From contig OZ025271.1 in the NCBI GenBank assembly GCA_964019165.1, forward strand, positions 12,565,759-12,629,758: a stretch of 64,000 nucleotides of DNA, read 5' to 3'. Source of the DNA: Mastigias papua (Eukaryota > Cnidaria > Scyphozoa > Rhizostomeae > Mastigiidae). The position numbers and the translations under genes were made by a program. The notes beneath the pieces were generated by a model. The model made no database searches. It was not told the origin of the DNA and saw only the letters and a list, made by a program, of their open reading frames with translations. Positions 23,251 through 34,735 of the stretch are shown here, piece by piece (position 1 is the stretch's first letter; every line of letters begins with the position of its first letter).

Positions 23251-25499
23251 GAAAAACTGCCAAATAAATGCACTACAAATTCTACCATTACTTCAGTTAC
23301 TGCATCACGCATTAAATGCAACAGCCTGCAAGCCTAAAGTCACAGATTCTTTTATGAATTGATGTAATTTTCCTGAAATATTTAATGCTACTGGCCACTT
23401 AAGGCATTTATGGACTTAGTGACATGTCATATCACTTTTACAAATTTCATTGTATTCTTTAGTACACAATTGTTGCATAGTCAACAAAGAAACGTAAAAT
23501 TATAGTTATCTTTGAAAGTAGAGAGGAAGCTGAACCCCTCCTGAAGTCGACTTCATTAATAGTCCTGGTTTGCCCTAAGATTTTCGGTAAAATCGCTTAT
23601 ACCATTCAAAATATATTCAACGGACAAATAACGCAAACAATGATGGTCTTTTTCAATTAAAACAGGTGACAATCAAGGCTTTAGTAGTACTACAAACAAC
23701 CAATAATATATCTCACAGTAGTGGTGGTAAAATATTTGAAATGGCCTGAGAACAAACTTGAGAGAAATTTTACGAAGTTCTTACTAATTATATGTAAACT
23801 GGCAAAAGACCACGGTCAGAAAATTTCAGGTCCAATACTGTTAATTGAGACAAATTGAGATCAGATGAGTAAAATATTGTTTACATGTCAATGTACTTTT
23901 GAGCATATACATCATAATCCAATGTTTTTCTGTTATTGTTATCCCCTAGACTTCTTAGGAACGGTACTGCTTTTTTAGATAAGATCCAAACTGAAGCATT
24001 TATAAGAAAAGAAACTCAAGTCTATCGGGGATAGGACTATAGGCTCTTGTATCATTCTAGATCTTCAAAGTTGATGTGCTTATTTAAAGACAACATTCTT
24101 AGTGAACGTAGGATAATTCACCACATTCAACGATATCATAAACATCACTACTAGATACGCTAAAAGAAACAAACAGCAACAAGAAACCAAACATCTATGG
24201 AATGTCAGCAACGTGTTGAAAAAACAAATATTATGTCCAGGATTCATACACATCATGTCTAATATCTTTCTTGACTTTTCCTGACACTTTCCTTCAAAGT
24301 GAAAGTGTCTTTAATGACAACATATCAGAAGTACACAATACTTTTCATGACCAACAGGTGTTAAAAATGACTAACCCATCTCCTAACACTAAGTAATTGA
24401 ACACATTGTTCCATATTGGGTAAGAAAAGGAGGCTTTCTGGTCGATTACCTTCTCAATTAGGAACAAACAAATGAAAAACTGTTCAATGTGCAAAGTTTT
24501 CTGTTGGGCACCAAAGAATTCATTTGCATGGATGATAAAAATCTCTCGTTTTCTTCAGACTCTCTTTAAGTTTCAATAAAATTTCCTGACTGTTCCTGAC
24601 TTCTCCTGACTTTCCTTAAAAGCAAGATTTGTCCCAATTTTTGCAGACGGTATGAGCCCTGATGTCCTTCAATACTACTTGTGTTAGAATGGGAAGCACA
24701 AAATGATTGATACAAAAAATATTGCTAGGGTCAAGCACCATCTCCTTTCAATCATTCAGTCCTGCACCTTTCACAACATTTATTTACGTTGTATTTCTTC
24801 CAACAGATCTATATGTTGTTTTATGACCACAATGGTCAGACTTCTGTAATAAATATAAGATTTGCATCCTCTGCAACTAATTCAAAATCATTAAGGACAT
24901 GACAATCTTTCATCTAAATAATTCCTTCACGAACTGGGCCACTGGTGCTAGAAACGTACGAATTCAGATGACTCCAATTTACGTTAGAACGGTAACTTGA
25001 CTGTCGAGTCGATCCAGTCGATTTTTGCATGGTTACCTAAAGTCTGCTGTTTAACTCATAACCAAGAATAGGTCGTTAATGGTTTCCTGCTAGTCTTCTA
25101 ATTGTGCATAAAAATCACTTGATTTCTCTATGTCAACGCTCAAGGCATATTACTAGCAGCTGATGTGAGGAACACAGGAACCCTCGAACATATATTTCCT
25201 AGTTCCATTGAGCTTCAGAGGATCATGGCTGCAATACAATGGTGTATTCATTGGGGGGATTGCGAAACTATTACCCACGTGGCAAAATTCAGCCCAAAAT
25301 TTACGACTTTGCTACTTTGTAGGAAAGTTTTACATCACAATACTATTTCTACTAATTCCACAAATTGTCGGAAATTTTGCACTTCTATAAGATAACATTG
25401 CTGGAAACTGTTTGCTTTTAGCTGTTCCAGAAAATTTCCATTGTGCAGTTGCTGGTACAGATTCAAGTGAACAATCTCTTGGCATTTACCTCTTTCTAA
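23251..25499. other. Intronic stretch without a recognised gene
   Basis: It contains the phrases CCTGACTTTCCTTAAA and TTCCTGACACTTTCCTTC, which recur in another repeat at 55980-56190, and otherwise only short frames without a domain. Confidence 0.4.
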
Positions 25500-26018
25500 T
25501 TGAATGCATGAATTATGGGATACAAGCTATGTACTACAATAAATAAATAGGAAGGATATGAAATGATTGTTCTAAGCAGATGCCTGAATTGCAATACCGT
25601 CAAGGATGTAAAGAAATCAGAAGAGATAAATCACATGGATCAAACTTAGATAAGAATGCTTCAACATGTACCATGGGCCAAGGGGTAGCTACACTTTACT
25701 AAACGAGCATTGATAATAGCAGACATTGATAATCCCATAATGCATAATTCATGCATTCAATTAGAAACAAATAAATGCCAAGAGATTGTTGAATTGAATC
25801 TGTATTGGTTGTTGTTTACCAGTTGCGTTGTACTAAATGAAGTTGGTCAAATATCAATGATGAAAGAGACAGGATTAATCACGGTGGCCTATCAAATTAT
25901 TGACAAAACATTCTCAAATTTAAAGGGACAATCATCAAGTGTGTAGGAATGCTTCAGTTGTGCGCATTGAAATTCCATACAAAAATTAGTTGTAATTCAT
26001 ATAATGTAGTGAGATAGG

Positions 26019-29011
26019 GCCTGACAACAGCTGTAACTGGTTAGGGCCGGGTCCACAGGTGGCGGATAGTGGAACGGCCATGAGAGATGGTTAGCTGCGA
26101 ATATTTTGAATAAGCAGTCCCGGACCAACAGCGACATTCATCTGAGGGAGAGAGACACTGGCTGTTGACAATGTGACAAGGCGCGCGTGGCTGCCTTTAA
26201 ATAAGCCTAGTCCTAGTGTTGAGTAGCAGCAACACTAGTACCTGTAGTTGGCGGAAGAGCCGAACCACGGTCAACTGTGGCTACAGGACAACAGGAGGCA
26301 GTTCTGGCTCTTGTACTGCGAGAAAGATGTGTGGCACATCATGGGCACAGCCCTTTTCCAAAGGACTAGTGGCCAGCCTCCATGGAAGGGATAGGGCCCC
26401 CACCATGTATAAATAGCCCATAGTTAGTCATGGATAGAAATAGAATCAAAGTGACTATATTTTCGCGAACTATTCGAGAAGCACGAAAACAAAACGAATC
26501 GCATGTAAAACCAACAAATTTGTAATAAAATATCAAAACCCACTCGCAAAATCTCTCTTTTTCGTTTCTTCTCCTCGCTATCTACAGATCAATATCTCCT
26601 CGCCTCCTCACGCGGTTTCTAACTCATTTGAATACAATAATAACTGAGTAAAAAGTCTAATGTCCCGTATCTTGCCATCACAAGGTCTAAAGTCCCGGAT
26701 ATTAGTCTATCATCCCCAATATTGGTCTAGCGTCCCGGATGCACAATAAAGTCTCGGATTTAGGACTATCAACAAAACAAAATATAATGTTCCCAACAAT
26801 ATTATGGTCAATGAAAGATCTAAAAACTCCATTAAACAAGCTAAAGCACTGCCTGGAGCAGACATCAATTCAGACCACATACCTGTCAAGATAAAGATGA
26901 ATCTAAAATTGAAAAATGTGAGAAAAGTCAAAGTTAAAGAGCAACTGGAGTTGGAACTACTAAAACAGCCAGAGTATAGGGACAAATGTAATATTGAAAT
27001 TCGTAACAGATATGATGTATTAGGAAATGATCCCTGCGGTGAGCAAGTAGATTAAGAGACTGCTGAAGAAAATAGTTGGGCAGAGTTTAAACACACTATA
27101 TCAGAAGCTCTCAAAATAAGTTTGCCAACCAAAAGTAACACGAAAAGAAGGCACTGGATGACACAAGACATACTAGATAAAATGAAAAGAAGAAAAGCCA
27201 TAAGCAGTGATAGGCAAATGCATAAGCAACTAACCATAGAGATTGAAAATGATTGCAACACAGCCAAAGAAAAATGGTTAAATCATAAATGTCATGAAAT
27301 TGAAGAATTACAAAAGCATTTCAGACTAAAGGAAATGCATAAGAAAGTAAATCAATTAATATACAAACATAAAAAGATATCTACAGGCTGCATTAAAGAC
27401 AAAAATGGAATGAAAAAGTTGAAATTCGATAATGAAAAAGTTGCAGAAAGATGGGCTGAATATGTGCAAGACCTTTACAAGGATCAGAGAGAAGACATGC
27501 CAAAATTTATGCAAACTACTGGACATAAAATATTAAAAGCAGAAGTTGAAAGTACAATTAAATTAATGAAATCTGGAAAAGCAACAGGACCAGACGACAT
27601 ACCAATTGAAGCTCTTATGGCTGTGAGTGAAGACAATACTGAATTAATTACAAATTTATGCAACACCATTTGTAACTCTGGATATATCCCCATGGAGATG
27701 AGAAAGTCAATTTTTCTTCCAATTCCCAAGAAAACAAAAGCTCAGAATTGCATAGACTTTAGAACTATAAGTTTAAAGAGCCATTGCACTAAACTGTTAT
27801 TGAAAATCATTCACATAAGAATTAAAGACAGGATAGAAAAAGAGATTAGCAAATTGCAAAGTGGCTTTAGACCAGGTAAAGGTACTAGAGAAGGAATATT
27901 CAACATCAGAATAGTATGCAAAAGAGCAATCAAAGTGGGAAAGGATATTTATATTTGCTTCTTTGATCATTCTAAGGCATTTGACATGGTAAAGCACTCA
28001 AAAATGATAGAATGTCGTAAGGAAATTGGTCCAGATGGTAAAGATTTGCAACAGCAGCAGTTCGTACAGAATCAGGGGCGTCAACTGAATTTGAAATCAA
28101 GAAAGGGTTACGACAATGTTGTGTGCTGTCACCTAGTCTCTTCAATTTATACACGAAAAGATATTTAGGGAGGTGGAGGATTTGAACGGAGTTAAGATAA
28201 ATGGCATCAACATCAACAATTTATGATATGCTGATGTCACAGCCCTTTTGTGTTTTTGCCCAAACGATTTACAAATGCTGGTAAATGCATGCAATAGAGC
28301 TGGACAGCCATATGGCATGGAAATGAATATCAAGAAAACCAAAACAATGGTAGTCAGCAAGACATCACCATCTCCTAAAATAAACATTACATTAGAAGGA
28401 AGTCCCATTCAACAGACTAGTTCTATATCATATTTAGGTTCACTCATTACAGAAGACGAAAGGTGAGAGAAGGAGGTTAAAAGAAGAATTGAAATCGCAA
28501 GGAGTGCCTTCGTAAAGATCAATAAAATCTTAACATCAAGGAAAATAAGTATTGACACCAGAAAAAGGCTATGTGTATGTTACGTATGGTCAACACATTG
28601 CTTTATGGTTCAGAAACTTGGACATGAACAAAAATAACAACAAAAAAATTACAAGCTTTTGAAATGTGGATGCTGAGAAGAATGCTAAAACTACCGTAGA
28701 TTGGGCACAAAACAAACATTGAAGTTTTGCAATTGGCTAGAACAACATCAACACTCCTATCATCAATAAAGAAAAGAAAATGTAAATATTTTGGGCACCT
28801 TACAAATGAGAATAGCATACAGAGAGTGATTCTGGAAGGGAGGATAGAAGGAAAAAGAGGCAAGGGAAGGCCAAGGGTAAAGTGGATGGACAACATCAAA
28901 GATTGGATGAATCTAAATTATTGTGATTGTGTGCGATTGGCAAACAACAGAGAGGAATGGAAGTCCATGACTGTAAACCTGCTTGAAGCAGACGACACAT
29001 GAGGAAGAAGA
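26019..29011 (+). mobile_element. RTE-type LINE with 11-bp target-site duplication
   Basis: AGTGAGATAGG occurs at 26008-26018 and at 29012-29022, directly flanking a 2,993-bp element that ends in a (GAA)n tail, as is common for RTE elements. A 5' untranslated region occupies about 26019-26430. The endonuclease start survives as RTIREARKQNE near 26470. Most of the endonuclease is then missing, replaced by non-coding sequence with repeated GTCCCGGAT phrases (26660-26760). The protein resumes with PGADINSDHIPV at 26853-26888, then linker, reverse transcriptase and C-terminal domain to 29001. Frameshifts and stops break it into at least four frames, and the catalytic YADD reads YADV. It is dead but structurally well delimited. 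Confidence 0.88.
27122..28168 (+). pseudogene. Reverse transcriptase core of the RTE LINE
   Basis: This open segment of 348 codons carries RHWMTQDILDKMKRRK, the ERWAEYVQDLYKD block, KSGKATGPDDIP, LPIPKKTKAQNCIDFRTIS, LQSGFRPGKGTREGIF and CFFDHSKAFDMVKHSKM. These are the ordered reverse transcriptase blocks 1 to 4 of RTE elements, with the first catalytic Asp kept. The frame is lost soon after. The next catalytic block at about 28222-28245 reads YADVTALL in another frame, so the second catalytic aspartate is gone. C-terminal pieces follow at 28248-28466 and 28727-29002 (KYFGHLTNEN, GKGRPRVKWMD). Confidence 0.85.
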
Positions 29012-30760
29012 AGTGAGATAGGAAGCAGAGAATTGTGCAACAATCATTATGAACTATGTCCTGATGAATTGACAAACTAGAAGGACATGTGATTATGCCT
29101 AAAAGGAACTGTCATAAAACCAGAGCCAAAAGGGACGCAGTCACATAATAAGTAAATAGTATATTTTCAAAATGCCCAACAAATGTATTTGTAGAAAGGG
29201 AAGCAATTGAGATTTGAGTAAATTCAGCAATCCCTGAATTCAATGAAGGACCAAGAGGGTTCTACAAGTTACTGAATAATTGTCATATGGAGATAGCCTT
29301 AATTACATAACATTACATAAAGAACATAATCATCAAACAAACTTTCAAACAAATTTAGAGTGCTGCCAAGAAGCAGTCTGATTTTGTCAAGTAGAGAAGA
29401 AAACGTCTATGGGGGTTAGGAAATTTTTCATAGATTTGGAAAAGGAGCATGAAAGGAGAGAATCCTACGTTCCTGGTCGATTTTCATGAGAAGATCCTTG
29501 TCTCGACTTTGACTTACATTTTCTTAAAATGATTATTCATTCAAAATACTTGGAATTTAGCACATGAGTTGTGCAGAGACTTATCTACATTGTTTAGGAG
29601 TGAACTGAGAGTTAAAGTTTAATGCCACAATTTATTTCTAAAGCGCAATCAAAATTTCCATTAAAGTATTTCTATAAGATAAACACTATTTCTAATTAAG
29701 TAAATACAACAATTTAAGTTCTGGCCCTTACTCTACTTTACCAGAGAACACATAACAAAGCTGGATTCATTGGACTATTCGCCTACAAGAAACTTGAAAT
29801 GAAAGACTTATATAGTTTGTGCATAATTATGCAGATGACGTCATCAAGTATAAAAATTTATGCAAAAAATTATGTGAAAAATTTTTTAAAATCTAACAGA
29901 ATATGAAGATAAGGGAGCAGTACCAAATGACTTTGATTACTATTGAAATGTTCTTAGTAGTGTGTAACCACTATCTTAATGTAAGAAGCCATATTGGTTC
30001 AAAAGGTAGCCTACTGCAGAATTAAGATGACTTTAACATTCAACAAGTTATTTCCAAAAGGCTGGCAAGAGCTACCAGTGACGAAATCTCCAATGAATCG
30101 AGCAGGTTGTAGGGATTGTACTCAAAATGTTCTACAGAAGACTGCTTCAAAGTAAAGGGTGCATGGTAATTAGTTTCATACGGAAGTTGACAGAGGACAG
30201 AGCTAGGTTTGATAAACTGTCAAAAATTGAAGGTAACTGCTGTGGAGGAAAGAAAGAGAAGAAAATTTGCAACATGCCAATGACTGAAATGATGATCAAG
30301 CAACATCATATTGGCAATTATAGACGAAAATGTTGCAATGAAAAACAGGTCAGAAGAATGCTTAGTTGACAGATGTCTCACATTGGGCAATAGAATGAAT
30401 GAACTCAGAGGATCCGAATCTTGCTGGTAGAAGAAAGTGATCTGAGAAATCCTTGACCTCCTCTTTCCTACGAGATTTTAGTGAATTTTTCTACAGCAGA
30501 AGTAGAAGATCAGCAGAAGTTAATGAAAAACAGTAGACAAGATTACTGTTAAACAATTACAGAGCAATTGTCACCAATAACAAACAGGTCTTCAGTGTAG
30601 GGAGTATTTTAATAAATCATGAAGATAAATCATGAGACAATTTCACAGTTACCAGAATCTAATGGTCAATTTAACAAGAAGCAGTTATGGCAAGTTGAAG
30701 CAGTTAACAGACAGCACTTATGTCACTTTGAATTAAAGACAAACAAGCTACGAAATCCGA

Positions 30761-32505
30761 GCTCTAGAAGAAACATGGGCCAATATATTCCAAGGTCAAG
30801 CTATTGTTTCCGCTTGTGTCACATTGAAAATATATTGTGATGTTGTGGATGCATAGTTGAAAAGGGAAGGGAAAGTTGTCCAAGTTGTAGAGATACGGTA
30901 CTTGAAAGCAACGTATTTCCAAACAGATCTATGCTAAACTCATATTATCTGCTAGTAATCTAGGGATCCTTTATAGTCTGCCTAATTCTGAACGCGGCAA
31001 AGGTGTTGCCAGACATTTTGAGTCAACTACAAAGGTTTACAATTGCAAACTTTCTAAGCTCCTGATTCCCATTTTGCAGCAACTGCTACCAAGGAATACA
31101 TAACGAAGGATATACATTGGTTCGTTTGTGAAAACACTGCAATTGAAAAAGCAATTCAGTGCCTAGTGATCTAGGATATCTCTAGTTCAACTAGACACGA
31201 TCTCTAGATAGAAGCGTATGGTATACATCAGAAGCATATCAAATTGTATACATCACTAGTGTCCAATTGGCTGACGCCTCAAATATTAGATTGTGTGTGT
31301 TGAACATCACTTTAGTGTACTGTACCAAATGTGGCAGATTAGCACATCAAGACTCATACAGTGGACATGAAGCCCCATTTTGGACCCCTTGATACAATGA
31401 ATACCAAGTTCTATTGTGCCTAACAACATGGGCCTAAATCCTTGTTTGTCCATATGCGTGTCAATAACACATACTGCTTTTGCATAACAATTTCTGAACT
31501 TTATAACCAAATAACACCAAAGCATTAAGTTTATCACTCCAAATGAATAAGATAAGCGTATTCCATGTGTCCTGGTGATTCATAATTGTATAATGGTCCT
31601 AATCTAAATACCACTAAGTATATAATAAAAAACCACCTACAGGTTTATAAAGTGATCTATCCATCATAGCACCAACCAAACAGAAGGTAAATCTACTCTA
31701 TATTTTGATGAGATATGTGGCTCTTAATTTATCCTTTAGCTATTGCTTTACCTATGGCCATTTCCACTTGCTCGTCACCATATTCTAATCAGAATTTTGC
31801 AAAACCAAACAATTAAATAATTTCTTTCTAAAGCTGCTTTTCCAACAAATACTTTGATAATGCCATCTCCCAGTTTCTAGATAAGCGATTCAATTCTAAA
31901 CGTAAAATAGCGAAGACTATGATTTTGTGCTGATGACCATTTTGTGATAGTATAGTCTCAAACTAAAAGTGGACAATAACCACATTGATATTCAATCGAC
32001 ACTTTGAAGTTAGATTTACCCTCCACATATCAAATACCATCAATACTGGATTCCTGCATAAAGCAGGATTTCATATGCCAGTATTGCGTAAACAGCAATT
32101 GATGCTAGCTTTAATGGCAAACTATTCTGCCACCAACATGTCGTTAAGAGTCAAGACAACTCGGAGATTGCTAAACAAGGCTTCTCGTTTGTCGAAGATC
32201 ATACAAACATTGACATACCCCTGATGATGCAAAGCAATTACAAGGGATAAACCATTGGAGAGTACAATCCCAATTAAGGACACTATATTACTTAATTAGG
32301 AATGGTGTGTAATTACCATCATGCAGACATACATACTTAACACATGACTTGCTTGGAATGCACTGATGATCACAATGATGATTTTCATGATCGTGTTGAT
32401 GATCATGATGATTACAGTGGCTACATTGATCATTGAAACAATACGAATGATTATGACATCACAGACCATAAATGATATGAGACAGAAATGACAAATGCCA
32501 CTCAC
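30761..32505. other. Intron 3 of the NLR gene, distal part; no gene seen
   Basis: There are only short frames. A GAT/ATG-rich low-complexity tract lies at about 32365-32440. I find no additional NLR exon that I can support. Confidence 0.4.
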
Positions 32506-32529
32506 CTATGGCTTCTTGAGTGATGGGTT
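32506..32529 (-). CDS. NLR-like gene, small exon 3 (linker)
   Basis: Twenty-four bases lie between acceptor TTTCAGTTTTAG and donor GTGAGT. The exon is entered and left in phase 1 and adds eight codons (K-P-I-T-Q-E-A-I plus the first base of the next). It joins the preceding coiled-coil exon to the NACHT exon without a frame break. It is too small to detect by composition. The support is the two good splice sites and the matching phase. Confidence 0.65.
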   Translation of the reverse strand, partial: NPSLKKP

Positions 32530-32817
32530 CTAAAACTGAAATAATTATTGAACAACATCAGTATGACATATAAAACATAATTGAAATAACTAAAAAATAT
32601 ATATACACAACTAAAGTATTATATATATCATATATCTCACTTTGCTTCAAAACACTACCTTTCTCTGTCTACAATTTTTGTAAAATTCAGGAGGCAATTG
32701 AGAGATAATTATTCAACAAGAAGCAATGCTTGAAGATTAATCAAATATGCTAAAGATACTTGGTCATAAGTTTTAACAATACGTTTTAATCAATATTAGC
32801 AACAAATGGAAACATAC

Positions 32818-32862
32818 TTTTGCCTCTCTGCTCTTTAACGTTCTTGACTTCTTGCTCCAATT
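32818..32862 (-). CDS. NLR-like gene, small exon 2 (coiled-coil linker)
   Basis: Forty-five bases lie between acceptor CCATTTTAG and donor GTATGT. Entered and left in phase 1, they add fifteen codons reading ELEQEVKNVKEQRGK (first residue shared with exon 1). The charged heptad-like pattern continues the helical tail at the end of exon 1 (KKKYDEEKRDYDVV). It therefore lengthens a coiled-coil between the HEPN and NACHT domains, which may set domain spacing or mediate self-association. Confidence 0.75.
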
Positions 32863-33279
32863 CTAAAATGGAAAAACAGACTAAGGTGGTAAAAAACAAA
32901 AGACATAAATCCTTTACTACCAGTTTTTGTTAAATAAATTTTTGGATGCATTGTTGTTGCATAAAAGGTTCATTACTTATGGCTGGCAAATGTTGAATGT
33001 CATGTTTTCCATTACTCGGCATTTGGACACAACTAAAAGTTAATATTCCCATGCTTAGCGTGCAGTATTTCTGTAGTAAATCACAGGCTAAATACATGTT
33101 GCTATGGTGATGTGTCCTCATTTTGAAGGTCACGTGGTGGTGCAATATTTTGTTCACCCTATTGCAGAAATGTGCTTCAACAATTTAACCTGGAGGTGGG
33201 CGCTTAGAGAAAGTGACCAAACATTTCTTCATTGAGAAACCACATTTTCCAGACAAACAATGAAGCAATGATGCTTGGT

Positions 33280-33480
33280 GCTAATAACAGCAAGTGACTT
33301 GGAATACCACAAAATGAGAAGTGGAGACTGAGAGTGCGAGAAAGTAAGTGACTCAAGCAGGATTCAAACTCAACTTTCAACATTAAGTTCTCTACCACTG
33401 AGCTAAAGTGTCAGTTATTTTCTCCCATCTTCAATTTTCAACCCTCCTACATCCAGTTGTCTTTGCAAAAAAGAATTGAA
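33280..33480. mobile_element. Inverted, half-deleted tRNA-like SINE pair in NLR intron 1
   Basis: A minus unit has a degenerate head TTTAGCTCAGTGGTAGAGAAC (A box intact, near 33393-33413), a B-box-like GTTTGAATCC and the tail TTTCTCGCAC. Immediately beyond its 5' end, in the opposite direction, the family tail starts on the plus strand as GTCAGTTATTTTCTCC, CAATTTTC, TCCAGTTGTCTTTGC (33410-33475), without its own head. It lies between exons 1 and 2 of the NLR gene. Confidence 0.65.
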
Positions 33481-33699
33481 TATGAGCAACCATGAAAAAC
33501 AAACAAAATAAAAAATAACTTAAAGGTTGAAATCTGGCCAAAATTCCAAATGCATGTTAATTCGCCACTGCGCTATCAACTTTGATAATGATGATAATGG
33601 AGGGGGGTGTATCAGATAACCAAAACAGAAGAGGATACAATCTGATACACTAACATTGCATATATGTGAGAAAGACAGAAATAAGAGTAATATTTTTAC

Positions 33700-34302
33700 C
33701 ATCAAGCCTCGACATCACTACATCATAGTCTCGCTTTTCTTCATCATACTTCTTCTTTAATGCATGGTATTCTAGTGACTTTATCTGCGAATGTTTTATC
33801 TGATCTATCTCATTTTCAGCAGCAGCTCCAAACAAAAATTTTGCAATGTCTTTGATTTCCTTCGACAGAGTCTCAAAATCGTCAACAGACATGGATATAT
33901 TGGCAGGATGGCCAAAATACGAGTTTCGCAGCTCACGAAAGCGATCAATAGCGGCTGTTATTTCAGTGTATGGACGGCAAGCATCAATAAGCTGGAGATC
34001 AGCATAGAGGAACAAATAAAACAGTATTGTTGGATCCCATGAATTGGCATCTCCTGAAAGTATCTTTGGCTGCAACTCTTTGCGTTTCAGATCACCATTC
34101 CCCTTTTTAACACTGTCAGGTATAGCATTGAACAGTAACTGGCCACTGACATTATCATTAGCCCAGGGTTGACTTGGGAATTTCGCATCCCACTCTGCTA
34201 CAAAAAGCTGCCTCAGATGTTTGGGCATGATCTCAATGATCATCTTTGTCGATTTGCAAAAGTTTTCTTCCTCACGTGTGAGATCCATGTTTGATTATAA
34301 TT
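33700..34302 (-). CDS. NLR-like gene, first coding exon (DZIP3-like HEPN domain)
   Basis: Transcription runs leftward. The exon starts after an acceptor TTTCTGTTTTCAG (so a 5' untranslated exon lies upstream), with ATG at 34288 in the context AAACATGG. It ends at donor G|GTAAAA in phase 1 after 196 codons. The fold signature matches DZIP3/hRUL138-like HEPN: a helical N-terminus (MPKHLRQLF), WD.T.LFY.FLYADL near 84-98 and RFRELRNSYFGH at 116-127. The last contains the HEPN R-x5-H motif (R121, H127) that is catalytic in HEPN ribonucleases. Residues 150-196 are a charged helix. Domains of this type are found N-terminal to NACHT modules or alone in invertebrate genomes. The phase-1 exit matches the next exons, giving HEPN - coiled coil - NACHT. 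The cytosolic sensor role is inferred. Confidence 0.82.
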
Positions 34303-34394
34303 CTGAAAACAGAAAACTGAATGTAAAGAATAACTGTAAACAATATCAAATACATTATAACTTGAGTGCACTCAGGAAGCTACAGGAAACAAAG

Positions 34395-34735
34395 TGCCTA
34401 TGCGGGGGAGTGTTAGTACCTTGATCTGTTAAGCTACTATGTTATTCAACTGTAAGGCTGTGCTATGACACGTTACGATGGGGTGGGAAGGAGGATATCA
34501 AAAACGGTAAATTTCGCGTCAAGTAATGGGTGAATGAGCACTCGAAACGGTAAATTTGGCGTTAAGTAATTGGTGAATGACAACTCGAATGGTCATTCAT
34601 CCATCACTTAACACCAAATTTACCGTTTTTGAGACCTTCTTTCCCCTCCCCTCGTAACACTTCATAGCACAGCCCTACAGTTGCACTAGATAGTAGCTTA
34701 ATAAATCAAGGTACCAACGCTCCCCCGCAGAGGCA
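34395..34735. repeat. Foldback element upstream of the NLR coding region
   Basis: The left arm (from TGCCTATGCGGGGGAG) and right arm (ending CTCCCCCGCAGAGGCA) are diverged reverse complements of about 160 bp around a centre near 34570. The left arm contains an extra tandem copy of a roughly 44-bp unit (AACGGTAAATTT.GCGT.AAGTAA, then TGGTGAATGA). The element lies about 100 bp upstream of the acceptor of the first coding exon, so it is in the 5' intron or promoter of the gene. Confidence 0.8.

Larger units (their letters stand above)
25500..30760. repeat. Diverged intronic duplication, copy 2
   Basis: This is the partner of copy 1 at 19.3-23.3 kb. Its homology is interrupted exactly by the RTE element at 26019-29011. 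The sequence left of the insertion matches 19440-19600, and the sequence right of it (ATAGGAAGCAGAG...CATTATGAACTATGTCC) matches 20065 onward. This confirms the insertion boundaries independently of the target-site duplication. Confidence 0.6.

Noticed and set aside
26216..26416. A 66-codon frame rich in Ser/Thr/Arg.
   Set aside because: It lies in the 5' untranslated region of the RTE element and has no homologous motif.
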